DNA of 12,691 nt from the NCBI GenBank assembly GCA_025457725.1, contig JALOTU010000023.1, forward strand, positions 1 to 12,691, given 5' to 3'. The notes beneath the pieces are model-generated. The model did not search any database and was not told the DNA's origin. It saw only the letters and a list, made by a program, of their open reading frames with translations. Both the position numbers and the translations under genes were made by a program. Within the stretch, counting starts at the first letter, position 1. Each line of letters begins with the position of its first letter. Source of the DNA: Verrucomicrobiota bacterium (GTDB lineage: Bacteria; Verrucomicrobiota; Verrucomicrobiia; Limisphaerales; DSYF01). Positions 1 to 7,930 of the stretch are shown piece after piece.

Positions 1-1
1 T

Positions 2-3000
2 GCCTTCGTTGCCAAGATGGGCGCGGAAGCGGTGTGTGATTCACTGGCCAAGGTGGACCTGGTCAAATCAGCGGATCAGCTGCAGGAGGCCATGACCCAA
101 ACGCGCAGCAAGCAGATTCGCAAAAAGCTCGCGAAACGGATCAAGCTCCTCCAGGGGCTGCAACTCTCCAACACGCGGCCGGAATGGATGATTCTTACCG
201 TGCTGCCGGTGATTCCGCCGGATCTTCGGCCGCTGGTTCCTCTCGAAGGCGGCCGATTCGCCACCTCCGACCTGAACGATCTCTACCGTCGGGTGATTAA
301 CCGCAACAATCGCCTGAAGAATCTCCTCTCGCTCAAGACGCCCGAGGTCATCATTCGCAACGAGAAGCGCATGTTGCAGGAGGCGGTCGATGCCTTGTTC
401 GACAACGGGCGGCATGGACGCGCGGTCACCGGCGCCGGCAATCGTGCGCTTAAGTCCCTTTCCGACATGCTGAAGGGCAAGAGCGGACGCTTCCGGCAGA
501 ACCTGCTCGGCAAGCGCGTGGACTACTCTGGCCGGTCCGTGATCGTCATCGGCCCCGAACTGAAACTGCATCAGTGCGGGTTACCCAAGAAGATGGCGCT
601 GGTTCTGTTCGAGCCGTTCATCATCCGACGTCTCAAGGAGCTGGGTTATGTGCATACCGTGCGTTCGGCCAAAAAGATGATCGAACGCCAGACCAAGGAA
701 GTCTGGGATATTCTCGAGGAGGTCACCCGCGGGCATCCGGTGCTCCTGAACCGCGCTCCAACACTGCATCGCTTGTCCGTGCAGGCGTTCGAGCCGCAGC
801 TGATCGAGGGCGAAGCCATCCGCATTCATCCCCTGGTTTGCACGGCTTACAATGCCGACTTCGATGGCGACCAGATGGCGGTGCACGTTCCGCTCTCGGT
901 CGAAGCCCAGATGGAAGCGCGCATGTTGATGATGGCGCCCAACAACATCTTCAGCCCCTCGAGTGGCAAGCCCATCATTACCCCGACCCAGGACATTTGT
1001 CTCGGCGTCTATTATGTCACCGCCGAACCCCGCACCCCCAGGAAGGAAGGCGAGCGGTTGATGATGTTCGGATCGCGCGACGAGGTGCTGTTCGCCCACA
1101 TGGACGGGGCGGTCAAAACGCACGACAGGATCTTCTTCGCCAATCCTGACATGGGGAAGAACACGGTCTATGGGGACAATGAGAAGAAGGTGGTGGAGAC
1201 GACGGTTGGTCGGGTTGTATTCAGTGAGATCTGGCCGCCCGAGCTGGGCTTGTTGAACCAGCCGGTGACAAAAAGTCGTTTGGGTACCTTGATTTGGAAC
1301 TGCTACAAAACCTGTGGCCACGATCAGACCGTCGCCGCGCTGGACCGGCTCAAGGAGCTCGGGTTCCGGGAGGCAACCCAGTCGGGGTGTTCCATCGGGA
1401 TTGACGATATGATCATCCCGAAGGAGAAGAGCCAGGAGATTCAGGCTGCGCAGAAGCAGATTTCCGAGGTGGAGAAGCAGTATCGCAAGGGGGTCATCAC
1501 CCCGGGCGAACGCTACAACAAGGTCATCGATATCTGGACCCATTGCACCGACCAGATTTCGAACGTGATGTTCAAGACCATTGAAGCCAATCAGGGCAAG
1601 GCGGAATTCAATCCCGTGTTCCTGATGGTGGACTCCGGCGCCCGCGGCAACCGGCAGCAGGTGCGTCAGCTGGCAGGGGTGCGGGGCCTGATGGCCAAGC
1701 CCAGCGGCGACATCATCGAGAAGCCCATCCTCTCGAACTTCCGCGAAGGGTTGACCGTGCTGGAGTATTTCATCTCCACCCACGGTGCCCGCAAGGGCCT
1801 GGCCGACACGGCGCTGAAGACCGCCGATTCGGGTTACATGACCCGGAAACTGGTCGATGTCGCCCAGGACGTGATCATCCGAATGAAGGATTGCGGGACC
1901 AGCAACGGCATCTGGGTGACGGCGATTTATGAGGGGGAGGACGAAGTGGTCAAGCTGAGCGATCGACTCGTGGGTCGGGTGTCCTGCGAAGACATCGCGG
2001 ATCCCACCAATCCCAAGGAGTACATCGTGCGCGCGAACGAGGAGATCGATGAAACCCGCGCCAAGGCGATTGACTCCACCGGAATTGAGCGTGTGAAGAT
2101 TCGTTCGGTGCTGACCTGCGAGAGCAAACACGGCGTCTGCATCAACTGCTATGGCCGCAATTTGGGCACCGGCCGGCCCATCGAGTTGGGTGAGGCGGTG
2201 GGAATCGTCGCCGCCCAGAGCATCGGTGAGCCCGGAACCCAGCTCACCATGCGCACGTTCCACATCGGAGGAACCGCCGCCCAGGTGTTCAAGCAGCCAC
2301 AGATCAAGTCGCGCTTCGAGGGTGTGGTGAAGTACCAGGACCTGCGAATTGTGGAGTTGCAGGATGGCAACAACATTGTGCTCAACAAGAACGGTTCGCT
2401 CTCCGTGGTGGGTGAGGACGGTCGGGAATTGGAGAACCACGCCATCGTGATCGGCGCCGTGATTTCAGTGAAGGATGGAGGCCACGTGAAGAAGGGGGAG
2501 ACCTTCGTCCAGTGGGATCCCTACAATGTGCCAATTCTCACCGAGAAGGCGGGAACGGTGAAATTCCACGACGTGATTGAGGGGGTGACCATGAAGCAGG
2601 AGGTGGATGAAACCACCGCCCAGGAGGCCATGGTGGTCATCGAACATAAGGAGGATTTGCATCCGCAAATCGTGGTCACCGACGCCCGCGGCGAGGTGCT
2701 CGCCAATTACCCGATCCCCTCCGGAGCCCATATCGTGGTGGACGAAGGTGACGAGATCGTCCCCGGCACCCTGCTGGCCAAGACCCCCCGCAAGACGGCA
2801 AAGACCAAGGACATCACCGGCGGTCTTCCCCGGGTGGCGGAATTGTTTGAGGCGCGTCGTCCCAAGGACGCCTCGGAAATCTCCAAGATCGACGGTATCG
2901 TCGACTTCGGCGCCAGTGTTCGCGGCAAGCGCTGCGTGCTCATCAAGGATCCGAAGACGGGTCTCGAGGAAGAACACCTGGTGCCGATTGGCAAGCACGT

Positions 3001-3613
3001 CATCGTGTTCAAGGGAGACTTGGTGAAGAAAGGGCAGCAGCTGACCGAAGGGCCGATGGATCCGCATGAGATCCTGGAGGTGTGCGGGCCTCAGGAGCTG
3101 CAGGAACATCTGGTGAACGAGGTGCAGGAGGTCTACCGGCTCCAAGGGGTCAGCATCAACGACAAGCACATTGAAATTATTGTTCGGCAAATGCTGCGCA
3201 AGATCCGCATTACGGAGCCTGGCGACACCACCTTCCTGTGGGGTGAGCAAATCGACAAACTGGATTTCGAGGCGGAGAATGAGCGGGTTGAAAAAATGGG
3301 GGGCAAGCCTGCCGAGGCCGCCCCGGTGTTGCTCGGCATCACCAAGGCATCCCTGGAAACCGAGAGCTTCCTCAGCGCCGCGTCCTTCCAGGACACCACG
3401 CGCGTCCTCACGGAAGCTGCGACCAGGTCCAAGGTGGACAACCTGCGAGGGTTCAAGGAGAACGTCATTATGGGTCATATCATCCCCGCCGGGACGGGCT
3501 ACGATCTGCATCGGAAGGTGGCCATCAAGCCTCTGGTGGAAGTGATTGAGGAGGACGAAACGATCGACATTACCGCCTCCGAGGAACCGGCGGACAACCC
3601 GCTGGCAGGGTAA
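2..3613 (+). CDS. rpoC: DNA-directed RNA polymerase subunit beta' (5'-truncated)
   Basis: Largest catalytic subunit of RNA polymerase. The frame is open from base 2 and the start lies upstream. The 1203 residues present align with E. coli RpoC from about residue 175, so the N-terminal zinc finger is outside the window. The catalytic motif NADFDGDQ starts at nt 851 and holds the three Mg-binding aspartates. The switch region (KRVDYSGRSVI) lies before it. The bridge helix (DTALKTADSGYMTRKLVDVA) begins at nt 1805. The second zinc site has cysteines at nt 1985, 2114, 2135 and 2144. The N-terminal half of the trigger loop is at nt 2189-2269 and the C-terminal half (DITGGLPRVAELFEARRPKD) starts at nt 2810. 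The roughly 180 residues between them are an SI3-type insertion. The C-terminal GFKENVIMGHIIPAGTGY motif is followed by an acidic tail. rpoB is expected just upstream. No frameshift or missing key residue is seen. Confidence 0.98.
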   Translation, partial: AFVAKMGAEAVCDSLAKVDLVKSADQLQEAMTQTRSKQIRKKLAKRIKLLQGLQLSNTRPEWMILTVLPVIPPDLRPLVPLEGGRFATSDLNDLYRRVINRNNRLKNLLSLKTPEVIIRNEKRMLQEAVDALFDNGRHGRAVTGAGNRALKSLSDMLKGKSGRFRQNLLGKRVDYSGRSVIVIGPELKLHQCGLPKKMALVLFEPFIIRRLKELGYVHTVRSAKKMIERQTKEVWDILEEVTRGHPVLLNRAPTLHRLSVQAFEPQLIEGEAIRIHPLVCTAYNADFDGDQMAVHVPLSVEAQMEARMLMMAPNNIFSPSSGKPIITPTQDICLGVYYVTAEPRTPRKEGERLMMFGSRDEVLFAHMDGAVKTHDRIFFANPDMGKNTVYGDNEKKVVETTVGRVVFSEIWPPELGLLNQPVTKSRLGTLIWNCYKTCGHDQTVAALDRLKELGFREATQSGCSIGIDDMIIPKEKSQEIQAAQKQISEVEKQYRKGVITPGERYNKVIDIWTHCTDQISNVMFKTIEANQGKAEFNPVFLMVDSGARGNRQQVRQLAGVRGLMAKPSGDIIEKPILSNFREGLTVLEYFISTHGARKGLADTALKTADSGYMTRKLVDVAQDVIIRMKDCGTSNGIWVTAIYEGEDEVVKLSDRLVGRVSCEDIADPTNPKEYIVRANEEIDETRAKAIDSTGIERVKIRSVLTCESKHGVCINCYGRNLGTGRPIELGEAVGIVAAQSIGEPGTQLTMRTFHIGGTAAQVFKQPQIKSRFEGVVKYQDLRIVELQDGNNIVLNKNGSLSVVGEDGRELENHAIVIGAVISVKDGGHVKKGETFVQWDPYNVPILTEKAGTVKFHDVIEGVTMKQEVDETTAQEAMVVIEHKEDLHPQIVVTDARGEVLANYPIPSGAHIVVDEGDEIVPGTLLAKTPRKTAKTKDITGGLPRVAELFEARRPKDASEISKIDGIVDFGASVRGKRCVLIKDPKTGLEEEHLVPIGKHVIVFKGDLVKKGQQLTEGPMDPHEILEVCGPQELQEHLVNEVQEVYRLQGVSINDKHIEIIVRQMLRKIRITEPGDTTFLWGEQIDKLDFEAENERVEKMGGKPAEAAPVLLGITKASLETESFLSAASFQDTTRVLTEAATRSKVDNLRGFKENVIMGHIIPAGTGYDLHRKVAIKPLVEVIEEDETIDITASEEPADNPLAG

Positions 3614-3635
3614 GGGTCAAGCGCCCAAATACTAG

Positions 3636-3663
3636 TTGCAACACGACTTTGGTTTGATATTCT
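3636..3663 (+). promoter_or_regulatory. Candidate sigma70-type promoter for rpsL
   Basis: A -35-like TTGCAA (3636-3641) is followed after 16 bp by a -10-like TATTCT (3658-3663). A TG one base before the -10 gives an extended -10 form (TGATATTCT). Each hexamer matches the consensus at 4 of 6 positions. The expected start site is near 3670, leaving a leader of about 48 nt before the rpsL ATG. The same layout occurs before rplB (8875-8902), including a CCGTTT word exactly 7 nt after the -10, which strengthens the call. The box assignment is inference from sequence only. Confidence 0.45.
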
Positions 3664-3664
3664 C

Positions 3665-3699
3665 GGTAGCCCGTTTGCTCCGATTGGAAACGGGTTGCC
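3665..3699 (+). promoter_or_regulatory. Leader hairpin upstream of rpsL
   Basis: Bases 3665-3676 (GGTAGCCCGTTT) pair with 3688-3699 (AAACGGGTTGCC) in a 12-bp RNA stem. The inner 7 bp, CCCGTTT/AAACGGG, are perfect, and the outer part has two G-U pairs. The 11-nt loop could close further as CC-GATT-GG. No T-run follows, so it is unlikely to be an intrinsic terminator for rpoC. It sits at or just after the predicted start site and would leave only 18 nt before the rpsL ATG. It could be a protein-binding leader, an mRNA 5'-end stabiliser or an intercistronic structure. The function is unknown. Confidence 0.55.
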
Positions 3700-3717
3700 A
3701 GACACCATTCATACAAC

Positions 3718-4107
3718 ATGCCGACGATTAATCAGTTGGTGCGGCGCGGCCGCAATAAAATTAAGTTCAAGTCCAAGGCCCCGGCTTTGGACAATTGCCC
3801 CTTTCGACGCGGGGTGTGCATTCAGGTCATGACCCGGACCCCGAAGAAGCCCAACTCCGCGATGCGCAAGGTGGCCAAGGTGCGCCTGACCAACGGTTAC
3901 GAAGTCATCGCCTACATCCCGGACGAGGGACATAACCTGCAGGAGCACTCGATCGTGTTGGTGCGCGGTGGGCGCGTCAAGGATCTGCCGGGTGTGCGCT
4001 ACCACATCGTCCGCGGAACCCTCGACGCCGCCGGTGTTGAAAAGCGACGGGTGAGTCGCTCCAAATACGGGGTCAAGCGACCCAAGGTGGCGAAGAAGGC
4101 AGCTTAA
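3718..4107 (+). CDS. rpsL: 30S ribosomal protein S12
   Basis: S12 sits at the 30S decoding centre and helps check codon-anticodon pairing. The 129-residue product has the family hallmarks: TPKKPNSAMRK at 41-51, GHNLQEHS at 71-78 and GGRVKDLPGVRYH from 84. Lys43, Lys88 and Asp89 align with the E. coli residues usually numbered K42, K87 and D88, the streptomycin-resistance and methylthiolation positions. All are wild type, so no resistance allele is seen. The tail is lysine-rich. The start at 3718 gives the standard MPTINQLVR beginning. No SD-like sequence is visible in the 20 nt upstream, which is odd for a highly expressed gene. It is the first gene after the candidate promoter and lies 27 nt before rpsG. 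Confidence 0.98.
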   Translation: MPTINQLVRRGRNKIKFKSKAPALDNCPFRRGVCIQVMTRTPKKPNSAMRKVAKVRLTNGYEVIAYIPDEGHNLQEHSIVLVRGGRVKDLPGVRYHIVRGTLDAAGVEKRRVSRSKYGVKRPKVAKKAA

Positions 4108-4134
4108 CCCAGATTTCGAACGGAGAACTTTAAG

Positions 4135-4608
4135 ATGTCACGACGACGCCAAGCCACGAAGAGACCGATGCGCCCCGATGCGAGATTTGACAGCCCGCTC
4201 GTGTCGCGCCTGATCAGCACTGTGATGAAGGACGGCAAACGCACCACTGCGGAGCGGATTGTCTATGGGGCCTTCGATGAGATCGTGGAACGCAGCCCGC
4301 AGTCCAATCCCATCGAGATTTTGCAGCGGGCGGTGGACAACGCCAAGCCGCGGATCGAGACCAAGCCTCGCCGGATGGGGGGAGCCACCTACCAGGTGCC
4401 CATGGAAGTCACCCAGGACCGTCAGTTTTCCCTGGCCATGCGCTGGCTCGTTGGATTGGCAGATGGACGAAAAGGAACACCCATGAAGAACGCTCTCGCC
4501 TCCGAGATCATGGATGCGTATCAAGGGCAGGGTGGGGCCATTCGCAAACGGGATGAAGTGCATCGCATGGCCCAGGCCAATAAGGCATTCGCCCATTTTC
4601 GTTGGTAA
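4135..4608 (+). CDS. rpsG: 30S ribosomal protein S7
   Basis: S7 is a primary 16S rRNA binder that nucleates assembly of the 30S head and lies near the mRNA exit channel. The product is 157 residues, close to the short form of E. coli S7. It begins with a basic MSRRRQATKR segment and carries the KPRRMGGATYQVPMEV signature in the middle. The end is RDEVHRMAQANKAFAHFRW. A clear SD sequence (GGAG at 4122-4125) stands 9 nt before the ATG. In E. coli S7 represses its own operon by binding the rpsL-rpsG gap. That gap is only 27 nt here, so any S7 target would have to be elsewhere, perhaps in the hairpin that follows this gene. Confidence 0.98.
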   Translation: MSRRRQATKRPMRPDARFDSPLVSRLISTVMKDGKRTTAERIVYGAFDEIVERSPQSNPIEILQRAVDNAKPRIETKPRRMGGATYQVPMEVTQDRQFSLAMRWLVGLADGRKGTPMKNALASEIMDAYQGQGGAIRKRDEVHRMAQANKAFAHFRW

Positions 4609-4621
4609 AGCATCAGTCCTG

Positions 4622-4657
4622 AAGCGCCCCGAACGCTGTTGCCTCCGGGGCGCTTTT
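4622..4657 (+). terminator. Terminator-like hairpin between rpsG and fusA
   Basis: Bases 4622-4631 (AAGCGCCCCG) pair perfectly with 4646-4655 (CGGGGCGCTT) around a 14-nt loop. The 3' arm runs into TTTT (4654-4657), then GGT. This has the form of a rho-independent terminator with a short U-tract. It begins 13 nt after the rpsG stop and ends 25 nt before the proposed fusA start. Bases 4617-4622 can also pair with 4662-4667 (one G-U) as an outer stem. A partial terminator or attenuator is the best reading, since no separate fusA promoter is evident downstream. Confidence 0.6.
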
Positions 4658-4682
4658 GGTCTCAGGGATTGGAATCATTTTT

Positions 4683-6866
4683 GTGTCAGTGCAAGCAGCC
4701 ATAGAGAAATCAGTCAATTCGCCCAAGCGTCAATACACGCTTGAACGGACGAGAAACATCGGCATTGCGGCCCATATCGATGCCGGCAAGACGACGACGA
4801 CCGAGCGAATCCTGTTTTACACCGGGTTGACTCACAAGATTGGTGATGTTGACGATGGGAACACGGTCACGGACTGGATGGAGCAGGAACGTGAGCGTGG
4901 GATCACCATCACCTCGGCCGCCACCACGTGCTACTGGACGCAGAAGGACGATGGCACCTACAAGTCGTTCCTGGGAATTCCGCATCGGGTGAACATCATT
5001 GACACCCCGGGCCATGTGGACTTCACCGCGGAAGTGGAGCGTTCCATGCGGGTGTTGGACGGCGCGGTCGCGGTGTTCTGCGGAGTAGCCGGAGTGCAGC
5101 CGCAATCAGAGACGGTCTGGCGACAGGCCACCAAGTACAAGGTTCCGCGCATTGCTTTTGTCAACAAGATGGACCGCACAGGTGCCAACTTCGACAACGC
5201 CCTCAAGGACATGCGCGAAAAGCTGGGGGCCTACGCCTATGCCGTGGGCCTGCCTCTCGGCAAGGAAGACTACCTCGAAGGGGTCATCGATGTCGTCAAC
5301 CAGAAGGCGATTGTCCATGACACGACCGACGAAAGTGGGCTGAAGGTAATCATCAAGGAGATTCCCGATGAACTCAAGGAGGCCGCAAAGCTCGCTTTGG
5401 AGGAGTTGATTGACGCCGTTTCCAACAAGGATGATGCCATAGCCGAGCTGGTCATTGAGGAAAAGCCCGTCAGCCCGGAGCTGCTCAAGGCCGCCATCCG
5501 TCGGCTTACTTGCAAGATTGAAATGGTGCCCGTGATTGGGGGGTCTGCTTTCAAGAAGCGCGGCGTGCAGGCCATGGTGGATGCCGTAATTGATTACCTT
5601 CCGTCACCGCTCGACGTCCCTCCTGCCACCGGCGAGGTTCCCGGCAGTGACGGGGAGGAACTGGTCACAGTACCTGCTGACGATTCCGCCAAATTCTGCG
5701 CGCTGGCGTTCAAACTGTGGACCGACCCCTTCGTGGGCAAGTTGGTGTTCTTTCGTGTCTACAGCGGCCAGCTCAACAAGGGCGACACCATTTACAATCC
5801 CCGAACGCGCAAGCGCGATCGCGTCAGCCGACTCATGATGATTCAGGCCGACAAGCGTCTGGAAGTCGACACCGTATTCTCGGGCGACATTGCCGCGTTG
5901 GTTGGGTTGAAGAACATCACCACCGGGGACACCCTGTGCGACGAGAGCTTCGAGGTCCTGCTCGAGCCGCCCACGTTCCCCGAGCCGGTCATTTCCATGG
6001 CGGTGGAACCCAAGACCAAGGGCGACCGGGACAAGATGTCCGAAGGCCTGCAACGGCTGGCGGAGGAGGATCCGACCTTCCGCGTGTTCACCAACGAGGA
6101 AACCAGCCAGTTGATCATTGCAGGGATGGGAGAACTGCATCTGGAGATCATTCGGGACCGATTGCTCCGTGAGTTCAAGGTGGAGGCCAATTCGGGTGCT
6201 CCCCAGATCGCCTATCGGGAAACCTTCACCAAACCTTCCGACGGGGAGGGCAAGTTTATTCGACAGTCCGGCGGGCGAGGTCAATACGGGCATGCGGTGA
6301 TCAAGGTGGCTCCCAACGAGCGCGGGAAAGGTATCGAGATTGAAAACAAGATCGTGGGGGGTGTCATTCCCAAGGAATATATCGGACCGATCATCAACGG
6401 CTTGAACGAGGCCATTGCCGGTGGTGTGATGGCTGGATACCCGGTGGTGGACATCAAGATTGAGATTGTCGATGGAAGCTTCCATGAGGTCGATTCCAAC
6501 GAATTGGCCTTCAAGATGGCCGGCATCTTTGCCCTCAAAGAGGCAGCCAAGAAGGCGGGCGCCATTCTCCTCGAACCCGTCATGAAAGTGGAGGTGACCA
6601 CTCCGGACGAATATCAGGGCGATCTCCTCGGCGACTTGAACCGGCGACGGGGCAAAATCCAGAACATCGAGGTCAAGGACAACGCCACCATTCTGCGAGC
6701 GGACGTGCCCTTGTCCGAGATGTTCGGCTACGCCACCGCCATCCGTTCGCTTTCCAAGGGCCGCGCGGCCTACTCGATGGAGCCGCACAGTTTTGAACAG
6801 GTTCCGCACAGTATCATGGAGACCATCATGGACTCCGCCAAATCAAGACCGGCGGCACGCACTTAA
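4683..6866 (+). CDS. fusA: Elongation factor G
   Basis: EF-G is the GTPase that drives ribosomal translocation and, with RRF, ribosome recycling. With the GTG start at 4683 it has 727 residues, against 704 in E. coli. The GTPase motifs are intact: AHIDAGKT at 30-37, DTPGH at 107-111, NKMD at 161-164 and a GSAFKKRG G5 region. Domain IV has the DGSFHEVDSNE loop with its tip histidine near residue 601. The end (SKGRAAYSMEPHSFEQVP) is typical of canonical EF-G, not EF-G2 or TetM. The start is uncertain. No ATG precedes the G1 motif, and GTG 4683 and GTG 4689 are both possible with only a weak GGA at 4671. An upstream in-frame TTG at 4656 lies in the terminator T-tract and is unlikely. The N-terminus is about 15 residues longer than in E. 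coli. No tuf gene follows. Confidence 0.97.
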   Translation: MSVQAAIEKSVNSPKRQYTLERTRNIGIAAHIDAGKTTTTERILFYTGLTHKIGDVDDGNTVTDWMEQERERGITITSAATTCYWTQKDDGTYKSFLGIPHRVNIIDTPGHVDFTAEVERSMRVLDGAVAVFCGVAGVQPQSETVWRQATKYKVPRIAFVNKMDRTGANFDNALKDMREKLGAYAYAVGLPLGKEDYLEGVIDVVNQKAIVHDTTDESGLKVIIKEIPDELKEAAKLALEELIDAVSNKDDAIAELVIEEKPVSPELLKAAIRRLTCKIEMVPVIGGSAFKKRGVQAMVDAVIDYLPSPLDVPPATGEVPGSDGEELVTVPADDSAKFCALAFKLWTDPFVGKLVFFRVYSGQLNKGDTIYNPRTRKRDRVSRLMMIQADKRLEVDTVFSGDIAALVGLKNITTGDTLCDESFEVLLEPPTFPEPVISMAVEPKTKGDRDKMSEGLQRLAEEDPTFRVFTNEETSQLIIAGMGELHLEIIRDRLLREFKVEANSGAPQIAYRETFTKPSDGEGKFIRQSGGRGQYGHAVIKVAPNERGKGIEIENKIVGGVIPKEYIGPIINGLNEAIAGGVMAGYPVVDIKIEIVDGSFHEVDSNELAFKMAGIFALKEAAKKAGAILLEPVMKVEVTTPDEYQGDLLGDLNRRRGKIQNIEVKDNATILRADVPLSEMFGYATAIRSLSKGRAAYSMEPHSFEQVPHSIMETIMDSAKSRPAART

Positions 6867-6896
6867 CAAACCCATTCACAGACAATTGTTCTTTTT

Positions 6897-7205
6897 ATGG
6901 CTGGACAACGAATTCGAATCAGGCTCAAGGCCTACGACCATCGCGTGATCGATCAGTCGGCACGCGAAATATCCGAAACCGTCAAGCGCACGGGAGCCCG
7001 CGTCGCCGGACCCATTCCCCTGCCGACAAGAATTGAACGCTACACCGTGCATCGCTCGCCGCACGTGGACAAGAAGTCCATGGAGTCGTTTGAGCAGAGG
7101 ACACACAAGCGTCTGATCGACATCCTGGACCCCACCGCACGCACGGTGGATGAATTGAAGAAACTGAACCTGCCGGCGGGCGTGGACATCACCATCAAAA
7201 TCTGA
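6897..7205 (+). CDS. rpsJ: 30S ribosomal protein S10 (NusE)
   Basis: S10 is a 30S head protein that also acts as NusE, linking RNA polymerase through NusG to the ribosome and to antitermination complexes. The 102-residue product matches the family end to end: QRIRIRLKAYDHRVIDQSA at the start, the GPIPLPTRIERYTV motif in the middle and LPAGVDITIKI at the end. The 30-nt gap after fusA has no SD sequence. It contains an 8-bp palindrome (ACAATTGT, 6882-6889) and a T-rich run directly before the ATG. In E. coli rpsJ is the first gene of its own operon after tuf. Here it sits directly behind fusA, so it is probably expressed with fusA. Confidence 0.97.
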   Translation: MAGQRIRIRLKAYDHRVIDQSAREISETVKRTGARVAGPIPLPTRIERYTVHRSPHVDKKSMESFEQRTHKRLIDILDPTARTVDELKKLNLPAGVDITIKI

Positions 7206-7210
7206 AGACC

Positions 7211-7921
7211 ATGCTTGGCTTGATCGGACAAAAACTGGGCCATACCCGCGTTTATGATGCGAATGGCGTGATCACTCCGGTGACCGTGGTGAAGGTGGGA
7301 CCCAACCGGGTGCTTCAGGTGAAGGCGGTGGATTCTGACGGCTACAGTGCGGTGCAACTGGGATTTGGGGAACAAAAGCCGCAGAGGATGAGCAAAGGGA
7401 AGCTGGGTCATCTCAAGAAACATGCCGTTGACACAGGAGGCCGGGAGGGCATTCAAGGCGTCCAGAAAATCCTTGAGTTTCGAGATTTTGGGAAGGAAGT
7501 GAAGGCGGGAGAACTGCTGAACGCCGATCTGTTTGCGGCCGGGGACTATGTGGATTGCATAGGAGTCAGCAAGGGGCGCGGCTTCGAGGGGGTGGTGAAG
7601 CGCCACCGTTTCGCCGGAGGCGACGCCACGCACGGGGCGAAGGGCTGGCATCGCCGGTCCGGCGCAATTGGTCAGCGCCTTTTTCCCGGCACTGTGATGA
7701 AGGGAATGCGCATGCCAGGTCACATGGGACAGGTGCGCCGCACGGTGCAGAATCTCCAGGTGGTTCAAGTCTCCAATGAGGACGGCCTGTTGTTGATCAA
7801 GGGATCCATGCCCGGTGCTGAGGGGGATTATGTGATCATTCGGGAGTCGAAGAAGCGACCCAAGGGATGGGTAAACCCCTCCCTGCGAGACAAGGCCAAG
7901 GGTGGCTCCAAGAAAAAATAG
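7211..7921 (+). CDS. rplC: 50S ribosomal protein L3
   Basis: L3 is an early-assembly 23S rRNA binder whose long loop reaches toward the peptidyl-transferase centre. The 236-residue product is longer than the 209 residues of E. coli, mainly through a basic C-terminal tail (KKRPKGW to GGSKKK). Hallmarks are the LGLIGQKLGHTRVYD start, VSKGRGFEGVVKRHRF near the middle, and the central-loop segment WHRRSGAIGQRLFPGTVMKG with MPGHMGQ after it. The ATG lies 5 nt after the rpsJ stop with no clear SD, so translational coupling is likely. Confidence 0.97.
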   Translation: MLGLIGQKLGHTRVYDANGVITPVTVVKVGPNRVLQVKAVDSDGYSAVQLGFGEQKPQRMSKGKLGHLKKHAVDTGGREGIQGVQKILEFRDFGKEVKAGELLNADLFAAGDYVDCIGVSKGRGFEGVVKRHRFAGGDATHGAKGWHRRSGAIGQRLFPGTVMKGMRMPGHMGQVRRTVQNLQVVQVSNEDGLLLIKGSMPGAEGDYVIIRESKKRPKGWVNPSLRDKAKGGSKKK

Positions 7922-7930
7922 GCATTCGCC

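Noticed and set aside
581..2440. A 619-codon open frame on the minus strand, antisense to rpoC
   Set aside because: It lies wholly opposite a highly conserved gene, its product resembles no family, and GC-rich coding DNA often leaves the opposite frame open. It is a shadow.
2465..3511. A 348-codon minus-strand frame opposite the rpoC 3' end
   Set aside because: It has the same explanation: no recognisable domain, no separate promoter or SD, and complete overlap with rpoC.
3665..3699. The rpsL upstream hairpin as an intrinsic terminator of rpoC
   Set aside because: The stem is strong, but the bases after it are mixed (agacaccattc) with no U-tract.
3838..3990. Streptomycin-resistance substitutions in S12
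   Set aside because: Lys43 and Lys88 (E. coli K42 and K87) are wild type, as are the surrounding motifs.
5604..6809. A 401-codon minus-strand frame opposite fusA
   Set aside because: The composition is low-complexity, rich in His/Leu/Gly as expected from reverse-strand reading of EF-G, with no family match.
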